Of a stretch of DNA of 64,000 nucleotides, positions 50,514 through 61,269 are shown piece after piece. The DNA comes from Streptomyces erythrochromogenes (lineage in GTDB: Bacteria; Actinomycetota; Actinomycetes; Streptomycetales; Streptomycetaceae): positions 558,001 to 622,000 of the forward strand of contig NZ_CP108036.1 of the NCBI RefSeq assembly GCF_036170895.1, given 5' to 3'. Numbering within the stretch: the first letter of the stretch is position 1; the number at the start of each line of letters is the position of its first letter. The notes beneath the pieces are model-generated. The model made no database searches, was not told the origin of the DNA, and saw nothing but the letters and a program-made list of their open reading frames with translations. The translations under genes and the position numbers were made by a program.

Positions 50514-53500
50514 CTAGCCCTTGTCCGGGCGGTCGGTCACCCGGAGCGTGTTCAGCAGGGGCTTGCCGAAGCCGGAGTGCGTCACGAAGCGGACGTTGAG
50601 CACCCCGTCGGTGACCGTGACCGTGTAGGTGCGGGTCAGGGCCTTGTAGGTGCCCGCCTCCAGGGCGATGTCGAGGGAGGGCAGGACCTGCGTGCCCTCG
50701 GCCAGGACGTCGAAGACGCGCTTGTTCGGCTTGGTGGAGGAGAGCTCCGCGAAGCCGAGCTCCACCGTGTATGTGCCGTTCGGCACGTTGTCGAAGCGGT
50801 ACTCGTACATGCCCTCGCGGGCGTTGCGGAAGAGCCGCTGTTCGTCCGTGCCGGCGATGGTGCGGCCGGTGGACTGGACGGTGCCGTTGCCCTGGTAGCC
50901 GTAGGAGCCGGCCGTGTACTTGCGGTCCGGGGACCAGGCGTCGCCGAGGGCGTCGGTGGAGCCGTAGCCGGAGCCCGCGTCCAGGGCGACCTGGTAGCGC
51001 GGGACGACGACCTTGACCGGGACGGTGAGGACCGGGGTGCGACCGCTCGCGGAGGTGATCTTCAGGTCGGCGGTCAGGACCGTGCCGGCCGCCAGTCCGG
51101 TCGTGTCGACCGAGAGGGTGACCGGCACCTTCCCGCCCGTCGGCAGGTCGCCGGCGGCCGGGGCGGCCGTCAGCCAGGCCGCGTCCTCGGTCACGGTGAA
51201 CGCCGTGCCCAGGCCCGGGTTGGTGAGGTCCAGGGTCCGGGTCCGCTGCTGGTCGGCCGGGAGCACGACCTCCAGTGCCGGCTTGGACGCCGTCACCTTG
51301 CCGGTGCGCAGGGACTGCGTCACCTTCGTGACGTCGGCGGCCTTGACGTCCACCGTGGCCGTGGCGGACTCGTACTGCGCCGCCGCGAGGGAGACGGCCC
51401 GCGAGCCGGAGGGGCTCTGGACGACGTACCCGCCGTCGGCGGCCGTGGTCGCCGACACGGCGGTGTCACCCGTGCCGACGGTCACCGTGGCGCCCGCGAT
51501 GCCGTTGCCGTCGTTGGCGTCGAGCACCCGGCCGGCCACCACGCCGCTCTTGGTCGTGCGGAAGGCGATGGAGAGGCCGCCTGTGATGACCGGGGTGTTG
51601 AAGGAGTACTTGAAGGCGTCGGTTCCGGTGGCGTTCTCCACGCCGACCGTGGCCGTGGATCCGCCCTTGATGCCGGTGCCGCCGGTGCCCTTGTAGGAGT
51701 AGGTGACGGTGCCGTCCTCGCCGATGGCCGCCGAGAAGGAGAACTTGTCGGCCTGCGCCGACCAGTGGGACACCTCGCGCCACTCGATCACGTAGCTGCG
51801 GTGCGGGGCGGTGCCGGTGACCGCGGTGAAGACGCCCGAGCCGCTGCCCGCCGCGCCGACGACGAGGTCGTCCCAGAAGGGGTAGAGGGCCGCGTTGGGC
51901 GTGGCCGTGCTCGGGAGGTCGCCGTTGATGTCGCCGGTGTTGTTGCCGCCGAAGCTGACCGTGCCGTTCGTGCCGATCCAGGCCTGGGCGTACGTCTTGC
52001 CGTACAGCGGCAGCGGGAAGGGCAGGTCGACCCGTTCGGTGGTGTTGTCGCCGGTCAGCGCGAGCTGCCGGCTCCCCTCCACGTACGGCCGGTCGGCGGT
52101 GGCGCAGGCGTAGCCGTAGCCGTCGGTGCGCTCGGGGAGGTTGACGGCGACGGTGGTGTCGCCGCCGACGGTGACCTCGGCCGTGCCGCCGCCGAGGCAG
52201 CGGGAGGCGTGGGTGGCGTTCACCCGGTAGGTGCCGTGCGGCAGGGTGACCTCGAAGCGGCCCTGGGCGTCGGCGGTCGCGGTCACCGGGGTGTCGGCGA
52301 TGGTGACGGCGGCTCCGGCGGCCGGCCCGGAGGCCGAGGCGACGGTGCCGGCGACCTTGCCGGAGGCCGCCTGGGTGAGGGTGAAGTCGCCGGTGGCGGT
52401 GGCGTTCTCGGTCACGGTGGCGGTCGCGGTCTGCTGCCCGTAGCCGAACTTGGCCGCGGTCAGGGTGTACTCGCCCACCGAGAGGGCCGGGAAGGAGTAG
52501 CTGCCGTCGGCCGCCGTGGTGGCCGTACGGTCGATCGGGCCGTCGGCGGTGACCTTCACGCCCGCGAGGGGCTGGCCGCCGGAGCGGACGGTGCCGCCGA
52601 GGGCTCCGAGCGCGCCGCGCGGGGCGGCGTTGACGGCGGCGAGGACGTCGAGGCGGCCCTCTCCGAAGACGTTGTTGTCGGCGGCGTTGCCACCGCACTG
52701 GCTGCTGTCGGTGTCCAGGGCGGTGCCGTCCAGGAGCGACTCGGTCTGCGCGATGTCGCCTTCGAGGGACGGGGCGGCGGACCACAGCAGGGCCACGGCG
52801 GCCGCGGTGTGCGGCGAGGCCATGGAGGTGCCGGAGAAGGCCTCGTACGCGCCGCCGGGGACGGAGGAGCGGACGTTCACGCCCGGCGCGGAGATGTTCG
52901 GCTTGACGATGCCGCCGGGGCCGGCGCCCCGTGAGGAGAAGGACGCGATGGCGTTGTTGATGTCGAAGGCGCCGGAGCTGTAGGAGCTCGCGTAGTCACC
53001 GGGTGAGCCGCTGGTGGAGCAGCCGGGTCCGGCGTTGCCGTTGGAGAACGCCGGGAAGATGCCGGCGGCCCGCCAGGTGTCGACGATCTGCTGGTACCAG
53101 CTGTCGCCGCCCGTGCCGCCCCAGGAGTTGTTGACGATGTGCGGGGCGAGGTCGGGACGCGGGTTCTGGCCGTTCAGGTCCGTCGGGGCCACGATCCACT
53201 GGCCGGAGGCGAGCAGCGAGGCCTCGGAGCAGGAGTTGGACTCGCAGCCCTTGGCGGCGATCCACTTGGCACCGGGGGCGACGCCGATCTTGTTGGCGCC
53301 GCCGTCGTCGCCGACCATCGTGCCCATGGTGTGGGTGCCGTGGTCGTTGTTGTCGCACGGTGCGGCGCCGGCGCAGACGCCCGCCGGGTCGAACCAGTTG
53401 TAGGCGTGGGAGTGGCTGCCGTCCGCGTTCTTGCCGCGGTACTGGTCGGCCACGGCCGGGTGCGTGAAGTCGACGCCGCTGTCGATGTTGGCGACGACGA

Positions 53501-54119
53501 TGCCCTCGCCGCGGACGCCTATCTGGTCCCACACCTGCGGGGCCTTGATCCGGTCGATGTTCCACTCGACGGCGTCGGCGAGGGCCTTCTCGCGCTTGCC
53601 CTCGGCGGGCTTGGGGAGGTCGACCTTGTCGTCGGCGTCGATCCGGGCCACCTCGGGGCGCTGCGCCAGCGTCCCGGCGAGCTTCTCGCTGCCGACGACG
53701 CGGACGGCGTTCACGATCCAGTACGAGGTGTACTCGGCCCCCGCGCCGTCCAGTGCCTTGATGACGTCGGCCTGGCTGCGCGCGGCGTGGTCCTTCTTCG
53801 TCCTCAGCACCGTCTCGGCCTTGGCGGCGCGGGTCTGCTGCTTCCCCGCGGCGGTGAGGTCGGCGGCGCTGTCGAGATAGACCCAGAAGACGGCCTTGGC
53901 GGAGCCGTCGAGCTGGGCGCGGAGCTTGGGTTCGATCTTGCGCTCGGCCGCGCTCGGCGCGCCGGCGCCGGGATCCGGTGCGGCCGCTGCGACGCCCGCG
54001 CCGAGCGGGAGGAGCAGGACCGAGGTGAGGGCGGCGAGCGCCGTGCGTAAGGACCGTGCGGACCTGCCCGGCCTTGTGGGCCTCAGGGCTCGTGAGGACC
54101 GCTTGTCGCGTTGGGCCAC
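50514..54119 (-). CDS. Large secreted subtilase with repeat domains and malectin-like C-terminus
   Basis: A 1201-residue exported S8 peptidase. Signal peptide ends near residue 50 (TSVLLLPLGAGVAAAA). An I9-type propeptide (about 60-180) precedes the catalytic domain, with Asp213 (NIDSGVD), His260 (DHGTHTMG), oxyanion Asn in VNNSWGG and Ser432 (SGTSMASPH). C-terminal of it come two or three carboxypeptidase-regulatory-like beta domains (GTVRSGGQPLAGVKVTADG, TTAADGSYSFPALSVGEY, and again near 900), a beta region (TNGTVSFGGNN), and a malectin-like carbohydrate-binding domain (about 1040-1200: VALDAGSGYGSTDALGDAW). GTG 54119 has GAGGAG eight bases ahead. It is divergent from an MFS gene. Confidence 0.93.
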   Translation of the reverse strand: MAQRDKRSSRALRPTRPGRSARSLRTALAALTSVLLLPLGAGVAAAAPDPGAGAPSAAERKIEPKLRAQLDGSAKAVFWVYLDSAADLTAAGKQQTRAAKAETVLRTKKDHAARSQADVIKALDGAGAEYTSYWIVNAVRVVGSEKLAGTLAQRPEVARIDADDKVDLPKPAEGKREKALADAVEWNIDRIKAPQVWDQIGVRGEGIVVANIDSGVDFTHPAVADQYRGKNADGSHSHAYNWFDPAGVCAGAAPCDNNDHGTHTMGTMVGDDGGANKIGVAPGAKWIAAKGCESNSCSEASLLASGQWIVAPTDLNGQNPRPDLAPHIVNNSWGGTGGDSWYQQIVDTWRAAGIFPAFSNGNAGPGCSTSGSPGDYASSYSSGAFDINNAIASFSSRGAGPGGIVKPNISAPGVNVRSSVPGGAYEAFSGTSMASPHTAAAVALLWSAAPSLEGDIAQTESLLDGTALDTDSSQCGGNAADNNVFGEGRLDVLAAVNAAPRGALGALGGTVRSGGQPLAGVKVTADGPIDRTATTAADGSYSFPALSVGEYTLTAAKFGYGQQTATATVTENATATGDFTLTQAASGKVAGTVASASGPAAGAAVTIADTPVTATADAQGRFEVTLPHGTYRVNATHASRCLGGGTAEVTVGGDTTVAVNLPERTDGYGYACATADRPYVEGSRQLALTGDNTTERVDLPFPLPLYGKTYAQAWIGTNGTVSFGGNNTGDINGDLPSTATPNAALYPFWDDLVVGAAGSGSGVFTAVTGTAPHRSYVIEWREVSHWSAQADKFSFSAAIGEDGTVTYSYKGTGGTGIKGGSTATVGVENATGTDAFKYSFNTPVITGGLSIAFRTTKSGVVAGRVLDANDGNGIAGATVTVGTGDTAVSATTAADGGYVVQSPSGSRAVSLAAAQYESATATVDVKAADVTKVTQSLRTGKVTASKPALEVVLPADQQRTRTLDLTNPGLGTAFTVTEDAAWLTAAPAAGDLPTGGKVPVTLSVDTTGLAAGTVLTADLKITSASGRTPVLTVPVKVVVPRYQVALDAGSGYGSTDALGDAWSPDRKYTAGSYGYQGNGTVQSTGRTIAGTDEQRLFRNAREGMYEYRFDNVPNGTYTVELGFAELSSTKPNKRVFDVLAEGTQVLPSLDIALEAGTYKALTRTYTVTVTDGVLNVRFVTHSGFGKPLLNTLRVTDRPDKG

Positions 54120-54318
54120 GTGTTGTCTCCTCGTACGCCGTGTGCGAGATGTGCGGGAAGGGTGCGCGTGACGTGCGCGGGTCATGGTGAAGGAGACGTC
54201 ATGCTCATTACAAGAGGGCCTTATGAGCCGTTCCCGGCCACAGGACACCCCACCTCTCCCCGCAACGCGCCGCCGCGCCCCGGTGGCCCTTCCGCGCCGG
54301 GCGGGCCAGCCTGAAGGC

Positions 54319-55827
54319 ATGACCGTGCCCGCCGAGTCGCCTGACACGTCGCCCGAGCCCGCCGTCGCCCTCGCCTCGGCGCGGGGCCGGTGGATCCTGC
54401 TGACCACGGTGCTCGGGTCGACCATGGCCATGCTGGACGGGACCGTGGTGAACGTGGCGCTGCCGCGCATCGGAGAGGACCTCGACGCCGATCTGGCGGT
54501 CCTGCAGTGGACGGTGAACGCCTACCTGCTGACCCTGGCCGGGCTGATCCTGGTCGGCGGCTCGCTCAGTGACCGCTTCGGGCGTCGCCGGATCTTCACA
54601 CTCGGCGTGGTCTGGTTCGCCGTCGGCTCGCTGCTGTGCGGCATCGCGCCGAACGCCGGCGTGCTGATCGCCGCCCGGGCCCTGCAGGGCATCGGCGGGG
54701 CGCTGCTGGCGCCCGGCTCCCTGGCCCTGATCCAGGCGTCGATCCGCGCCGAGGACCGGGGGCGTGCGATCGGCCTGTGGTCGGGGTTCGGCGGGGTGGG
54801 CGCGGCGGTGGGGCCGTTCCTCGGCGGCTGGCTGGTGGACGGGCCCGGCTGGCGGTGGGTCTTCCTGCTGAACGTTCCACTGGCCGCGGTGTGCGTGCCG
54901 GTCACCCTGCGGCACGTACCGGAATCCCGGGACGCGCAGGCGCACGGGCGGTTCGACGTGGCCGGCGCGGCACTCGGCGCGGGCGCCCTGGGGCTGGTCA
55001 CCTACGCCCTGATCGAGGCCCGGTCCGGATCGCCCGCGGTGATCGCCGCGGCGGTGCTCGGGGTCCTGCTGGGCGCCGCCTTCGTGTACGTGGAGCGGCG
55101 GCGGGCCGACCCGATGGTGCCGCCGGACATCTTCGCGTCCCGGCTGTTCACCGCCGTCAACCTCGTCACCCTGTGCGTGTACGCGGCCATCGGAGGGTTC
55201 TTCTTCCTCGTCGTGCTCCAGCTCCAGGTGGTGTCCGGGTACTCGGCGCTGGCCGCCGGGGCCGCGATGCTGCCCACGACCCTGCTGATGCTCCTGCTGT
55301 CGGCGCGCTCGGGTGAGCTCGGCGAGCGGATCGGACCGCGCATCCCGCTCACGGTGGGGCCGGTGCTGTGCGCCGTGGGGACGCTGCTGATGCTGCGCGT
55401 AGGGCCCGCGGCCTCCTACGTACAGGACGTGCTGCCCGCGATGGTCGTGATGGGCATGGGCCTGGTGGCCCTGGTCGCCCCGCTGACGTCCACCGTGCTG
55501 GCCTCGGTGGACCCCGGCCGGGCGGGGCTGGCCAGCGGCATCAACAACGCGGCGGCGCGCGTCGCCGGGCTGCTCGCGGTGGCGGCGCTGCCGCTGCTGT
55601 CCGGAATGGGGCCCGAGTCGTACCGCTCGGCGACCCAGTTCGACGCCGCGTTCGGGCGGGCCATGCTCTGGTGCACCGGGGCGTTCCTGGCCGGCGCCGC
55701 CGTGGCCTGGGCGACCGTACGCTCCCCGGCGTCCGAGGCGTGCCACCCGCAGTGCCACACGTACTGCGCGGTGTCGGCCCCGCCGCTCGAACCCCGCGAA
55801 CGGGGAGACCGTACGGCGCCGGACTGA
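54319..55827 (+). CDS. MFS drug exporter, DHA2 (14-helix) family
   Basis: A 502-residue proton antiporter of the EmrB/QacA type. Motifs: LDGTVVNVALPRIGEDLDADLAVLQWTVNAYLLTLAGLILVGGSLSDRFGRRRIF (motifs D1 and A), ARALQGIGGALLAPGSLALI (motif B/C region), GFGGVGAAVGPFLGGWLVDGPGWRWVFLLNVP. The C-terminus ends in a short cytosolic tail with three Cys (SEACHPQCHTYC), unusual for the family. The start at ATG 54319 is the first with homology downstream; ATG 54184 is in frame but would add 45 Arg/Pro residues. Confidence 0.92.
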   Translation: MTVPAESPDTSPEPAVALASARGRWILLTTVLGSTMAMLDGTVVNVALPRIGEDLDADLAVLQWTVNAYLLTLAGLILVGGSLSDRFGRRRIFTLGVVWFAVGSLLCGIAPNAGVLIAARALQGIGGALLAPGSLALIQASIRAEDRGRAIGLWSGFGGVGAAVGPFLGGWLVDGPGWRWVFLLNVPLAAVCVPVTLRHVPESRDAQAHGRFDVAGAALGAGALGLVTYALIEARSGSPAVIAAAVLGVLLGAAFVYVERRRADPMVPPDIFASRLFTAVNLVTLCVYAAIGGFFFLVVLQLQVVSGYSALAAGAAMLPTTLLMLLLSARSGELGERIGPRIPLTVGPVLCAVGTLLMLRVGPAASYVQDVLPAMVVMGMGLVALVAPLTSTVLASVDPGRAGLASGINNAAARVAGLLAVAALPLLSGMGPESYRSATQFDAAFGRAMLWCTGAFLAGAAVAWATVRSPASEACHPQCHTYCAVSAPPLEPRERGDRTAPD

Positions 55828-57866
<2,039 letters not shown>

Positions 57867-57890
57867 GGCCGCGCCCTCCCCCCAGCGGCC

Positions 57891-57922
57891 GGGGCCGTTC
57901 GGATCGCCGAACGGCCCCTTTT
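57891..57922 (+). terminator. Rho-independent terminator of cholesterol oxidase
   Basis: GGGGCCGTTCGG and CCGAACGGCCCC form a perfect 12-bp stem with an ATCG loop, followed by TTTT at 57919-57922. It starts 24 bp after the stop codon, in the gap before the convergent AhpD-like gene. Confidence 0.88.
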
Positions 57923-57963
57923 CACGCCCTGCCCCTCTGCACGCCCTGCCGGCTCCGCCCCGC

Positions 57964-58443
57964 TCAGTGCCCGGGCAGCACGCAGACGCTGTCGAGGCCC
58001 AGCACGTGGTTGAGCCGCCCGAAGGCCAGCCAGGACCCGATGCTCATGGTGAGCTCCACGATCTCCAGCTGGCTGTAGTGCGCGGTCATCCGGTCCCAGA
58101 ACTCTTCGTCGAGCCCGTGGTGGTCGAGGGTGTACCGCTCGGCGTACTCCGCCGCCAGCCGGGTGCGCTCGTCGAACGCGTCGGTGGTGCGCCACTCGGT
58201 GACCGCGTCGGCGAACTCCTCCTCGACCTTCTGCCCGTCCCGCTCGGTGCGCCAGTCCAGGCAGAAGACGCACCCGTTGATCTGCGCGACGCGCAGCCGT
58301 GCGGCCTCGAACTCGCGCAGCCCGAGGGTGGTGTGGGCGTACACCGACAGGGAGAAGTTCGCGGCGGCCATGCCGATCCCGGGCACCATGTCGCCCCACA
58401 CGTACTCGATCGGGTGCTGGCCTTCGGGGATGTCGATCCTCAT
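57964..58443 (-). CDS. AhpD/carboxymuconolactone decarboxylase-like protein
   Basis: A 159-residue all-helical protein of the AhpD-like superfamily. The redox signature is ARLRVAQINGCVFCLDWR with CxxC near residues 57-60 and the following acidic/His network (AAEYAERYTLDHHGLDEEFWDRM, SQLEIVELTMSIGSWLAFGRLNHVLGL). Such proteins act as peroxidase partners or in detoxification. The ATG overlaps the stop of the DapB-like gene (ATGA), so both are co-translated. ECF41 sigma factors commonly control genes of this family. Confidence 0.88.
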   Translation of the reverse strand: MRIDIPEGQHPIEYVWGDMVPGIGMAAANFSLSVYAHTTLGLREFEAARLRVAQINGCVFCLDWRTERDGQKVEEEFADAVTEWRTTDAFDERTRLAAEYAERYTLDHHGLDEEFWDRMTAHYSQLEIVELTMSIGSWLAFGRLNHVLGLDSVCVLPGH

Positions 58444-59522
58444 GACGGTTTCCTTCCGAGTCTGCCGGTGGCGGGGCGCAGCGGGACGTCGAGGGCGTCG
58501 TAGAGTCCGGGCTCCGCCGCCGCGAGCCAGTCGATGGCGCCGACGAGGCGGCCGACGGCGGTGGCGTTGCCGCCCGCGGAGCGGTTCTCGCCCTCGTCGG
58601 CGGCCTCGACGGTGACCTCGATGCGGGGGCGGCCCTCGATGACGACGCGGTGGGCGCCGTCGCCGCCGCCCGGCGGCACCGGCCAGTCCGGTGCGCACGA
58701 GGGGTGGATGCGGGTGACGTGCTCGATGACGATGCGGGGCTCGCCGCCGACGACGCCCTGCACCTCGAAGCGGATCGCGCCCTGGGTGCCCGCCTCGAAC
58801 TCGCCCATGGTGCGGGTGGTCACGGTGGTGTCGAGGGCGCGGCGCTCCGACGTCTCGCGGATCTCGTCGAGTTCGACGCCGAGCGCCCGGGCCATCATCC
58901 GTATCTGGCCGCCCCAGACCATCGTCGGGATCGAGGGCATGAGCATCATCGGCTCGAAGTCCATGGGGTGGCCCATGCCGATGAGGTTGCGGACCGAGTC
59001 CGGCTGGTCGTAGGTGGAGTAGTCGAAGATCTCCTGGCAGCGGATGGCGTCGACGGTGGTGCCGAGTCCGCTGAGCAGGAGCGGGAGTACGTCGTTGCCC
59101 CAGCCGGGGTCGACGCCGGAGGCGAAGAGCGAGCCGCCGCCCTCCGCGACGGCCGCCAGTACCGGGTCGCGGAACTCCGGCGGGGCACTGCGGTGGTCGT
59201 AGAGCGGGTAGAGGGCCGGGCTGACGACGACCGCGCCCGCCCGGATCGCACGGGTGATGTCGGCGAGGGCCTCGTCGGGGCGGACGTCCCCGGACGCGGC
59301 GTACACCACCGCGCGGGGACGGCCGGCCAGTACGGCTTCGGGGTCGTCGGTGGCCGCGACGCCCAACAGGTGGTCGAGGCCGCCGAGTTCGCCCGCGTCG
59401 CGGCCGACCTTGGCTGGATTGTGGACGATGACTGCGGACAGTTCGAGTGCGGGATGGGCCGCGACGGCGCGGATGGCCAGACGGCCGACGTTGCCGGTAC
59501 CCCAGACAACCGTGGGAATCAT
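58440..59522 (-). CDS. NAD(P)-dependent DapB-like oxidoreductase
   Basis: A 360-residue enzyme with an N-terminal Rossmann domain (IPTVVWGTGNVGRLAIRAVAAHP, then VIVHNPAKVGRDAGEL) and a C-terminal domain like those of dihydrodipicolinate reductase and 2,4-diaminopentanoate dehydrogenase relatives (LFASGVDPGWGNDVLPLLLSG, IFDYSTYDQPDSVRNLIGMGHPM). Substrate unknown. Start ATG 59522: on the minus strand TACCCT is exactly six bases before it, so the mRNA is probably leaderless. It is translationally coupled to the AhpD-like gene; the pair may handle a reactive carbonyl or peroxide substrate. Confidence 0.82.
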   Translation of the reverse strand: MIPTVVWGTGNVGRLAIRAVAAHPALELSAVIVHNPAKVGRDAGELGGLDHLLGVAATDDPEAVLAGRPRAVVYAASGDVRPDEALADITRAIRAGAVVVSPALYPLYDHRSAPPEFRDPVLAAVAEGGGSLFASGVDPGWGNDVLPLLLSGLGTTVDAIRCQEIFDYSTYDQPDSVRNLIGMGHPMDFEPMMLMPSIPTMVWGGQIRMMARALGVELDEIRETSERRALDTTVTTRTMGEFEAGTQGAIRFEVQGVVGGEPRIVIEHVTRIHPSCAPDWPVPPGGGDGAHRVVIEGRPRIEVTVEAADEGENRSAGGNATAVGRLVGAIDWLAAAEPGLYDALDVPLRPATGRLGRKPS

Positions 59523-59592
59523 GCGCGGAGGGTAGCCACCGCCTCCGCACCTTTCCATAGCCGCGCGGCCCCGACTCGCCCGCTCCGGGCGG

Positions 59593-59757
59593 TTACTGGT
59601 TCTGGCCACCCAGGACGAAGAGGAGGTAGACGAAGAAGGCGAAGAGGTGGCCCACGAAGAGGTAGGCGATCAGCCGGATGATCAGGCCGCGCGGGAACTT
59701 GGCCTCGAAGCGCGCACGTACGCCGACGGGCTCGTCTGCAGGGGGCACGGGGGTCAT
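59593..59757 (-). CDS. Small membrane protein, DUF6126-like
   Basis: A 54-residue protein: short cytosolic N-terminus (MTPVPPADEPVGVRARFEAK), then RGLIIRLIAYLFVGHLFAFF and VYLLFVLGGQNQ, one long hydrophobic helix with a central His and a Gly-rich end. It is too short for most gene finders, but has GAGGAG nine bases before ATG 59757 and clean GC3. It resembles small proteins labelled DUF6126 that accompany XRE-cupin regulators in Streptomyces; here the regulator ends 15 bp upstream. Function unknown. Confidence 0.8.
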   Translation of the reverse strand: MTPVPPADEPVGVRARFEAKFPRGLIIRLIAYLFVGHLFAFFVYLLFVLGGQNQ

Positions 59758-59772
59758 GGGTGGGCTCCTCGC

Positions 59773-60408
59773 CTATCGGTGGTGCGTGGTGGTCGCGGCC
59801 CCGCCGAGGCACAGCCCGGCGAGGCTGCTCTGGAGCAGGGTGTGGACGAACAGCAGGTCGGCTCCGTTCGGGGAGGCGGCGCCGATGCGGTGCGGGGTGA
59901 GGGAGTCGAAGTGGGCACTGTCTCCCGGCTCCAGCAGGTATTCGGCCTCGCCCAGGTGCAGGCGCAGCCGCCCCTGAAGGACGTACAACCATTCCTCGCC
60001 GGGATGGACGCGGACCAGTTCGTCCGGTCCGCGGCCGTGCGGCACGTGGACGCGCAGCGCCTGCATCCCGCGCCCGGCGCCGCCCGCCTGCCAGTACGTC
60101 CAGCCGTCGGCCTCGCGGGCACCCGGACCGCCGGCCCGTACGATGGGATCGGCGACGGCAGGGGTCTCGCCGAGCAGCTCGGAGACCGTCGTGCCGTAGG
60201 TGCGGGCGAGCCCCAGCAGGAGCGGCAGCGAGGGCTGGCGCCGGCCGGTCTCCAGCCGGGACAGGTGGGCGGGCGACAGCCGGGCCCGCGCGGCGGCGGC
60301 CTCCAGGGTGAGGCCGGCACGGCGGCGCAGCTCACGCAGCTGCGGCGCCACGGCGGGCAGCTCGTCGACCACGTCGTCCGGGCGGTCGGGTGCGGGACCG
60401 GGGTTCAT
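59773..60408 (-). CDS. XRE-family regulator with C-terminal cupin domain
   Basis: A 211-residue regulator. Helix-turn-helix at about 20-75 (LRELRRRAGLTLEAAAARARLSPAHLSRLETGRRQPSLPLLLGLARTYGTTVSELLG). The cupin domain (about 105-190) has VHPGEEWLYVLQGRLRLHLGEAEYLLEPGDSAHFDSLTPHRIGA. Such regulators sense small ligands through the cupin barrel. Two identical-arm inverted repeats lie 21-56 bp upstream of ATG 60408 and are probably its own operators. It is followed by the DUF6126-like gene in one transcript. Confidence 0.9.
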   Translation of the reverse strand: MNPGPAPDRPDDVVDELPAVAPQLRELRRRAGLTLEAAAARARLSPAHLSRLETGRRQPSLPLLLGLARTYGTTVSELLGETPAVADPIVRAGGPGAREADGWTYWQAGGAGRGMQALRVHVPHGRGPDELVRVHPGEEWLYVLQGRLRLHLGEAEYLLEPGDSAHFDSLTPHRIGAASPNGADLLFVHTLLQSSLAGLCLGGAATTTHHR

Positions 60409-60428
60409 GCCCCGATTGAGCCAGAATC

Positions 60429-60464
60429 TTGCCTTCCTGGCAAACCTCCTTGCCTCTGAGGCAA
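60429..60464. promoter_or_regulatory. Tandem operators TTGCC-N5-GGCAA
   Basis: TTGCCTTCCTGGCAA (60429-60443) and TTGCCTCTGAGGCAA (60450-60464) are inverted repeats with the same 5-bp arms and 5-bp spacer. Their centres are exactly 21 bp apart, two helical turns, so two dimers would bind one DNA face. They directly precede the XRE-cupin gene. Confidence 0.8.
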
Positions 60465-60472
60465 AACGACGG

Positions 60473-61042
60473 CTACCACCAGCGGACCGGGTACCGGCCC
60501 GCTGCCGGGTGCGTGCGGGAGGCGGCGACACCTCCGAGGACGAGGACCACCGTCGCGCCGAACAGCAGCGGGACGAACCGCAGGGGTGCCGGGGTCTGCA
60601 GCACGACGACGACGGCGGTGGCGCAGGCGGGTGAGTGCGGGGTCCGGGCGAGGGTCGTGGCGGCGAAGGTCAGACCTCCCGCCAGGGCCGCGCTCCAGGG
60701 GGCGCTCGGAGCCGCGGCGAGGACCGCGTAGCCGGCTCCGGCGCCCAGGAGGTGTGCGACGACGACGGTCCGGGGCTGGGCGGTGGGCAGGGCGGGGGTG
60801 TGGTGGAGGACGGCGGCACTGGCGGCCAGGGACGGTATGAGGACCGGTTCGCCGATCATCGTGCCGACGGCCGCGAGGGCGAGGAGGACCGCGGTGACAG
60901 CGCCGGTGCGATGGAGGACCGCGACCGCGCCGGCCCGGGCACGGTGCAGGCGCCCGGACCCGGGCCCCTTCGGGGGCGTTGTGCCGCAGGGCGCCTCCGG
61001 GCCGGCAGACGGCCGGCGGGTCAGCACGGAGTCGAGGTCCAC
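60473..61042 (-). CDS. HPP-family membrane protein
   Basis: A 189-residue protein. A cytosolic N-terminus (about 40 residues) precedes four helices (AVTAVLLALAAVGTMIGEPVLI, VVVAHLLGAGAGYAVLAAA, AALAGGLTFAATTLAR, FVPLLFGATVVLVLGG). Motifs PLLIPSLAASAA-like and ARTPHSPACATAV, with its H-P-P-like HSPA, fit the HPP family, some members of which transport nitrite or other anions. The GTG start at 61042 has AGGAG eight bases upstream. The stop lies against the XRE operators, so read-through could influence that unit. Confidence 0.8.
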   Translation of the reverse strand: MDLDSVLTRRPSAGPEAPCGTTPPKGPGSGRLHRARAGAVAVLHRTGAVTAVLLALAAVGTMIGEPVLIPSLAASAAVLHHTPALPTAQPRTVVVAHLLGAGAGYAVLAAAPSAPWSAALAGGLTFAATTLARTPHSPACATAVVVVLQTPAPLRFVPLLFGATVVLVLGGVAASRTHPAAGRYPVRWW

Positions 61043-61077
61043 GATGGCGGCTCCTGGCGTGTCGGGGTGCGGCCGCC

Positions 61078-61119
61078 GTCACGGCGGTCACGGCAGTCGC
61101 GGCAGTCACGGCGGTCGCG
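61078..61119. repeat. Short 9-bp tandem repeat
   Basis: Four and a half copies of GTCACGGCG/GTCGCGGCA lie in the gap between the HPP gene start and the ligase gene stop. Repeat units differ at one or two positions. Probably slippage-derived; no function is evident. Confidence 0.7.
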
Positions 61120-61269
61120 TTCAGCGCCATGACGGGGCGGGCCCGTCGTGGCCGTGCCAGCCGTCCGGGGCCGGCACGTGGACAACCACCCTGGCCCGCT
61201 CGTCTATCGCCGGTCTATGACGGTTCGCCGGTCCGGCCTGCACCACCGGCCGCCGGCCCCCGGCTGTCC

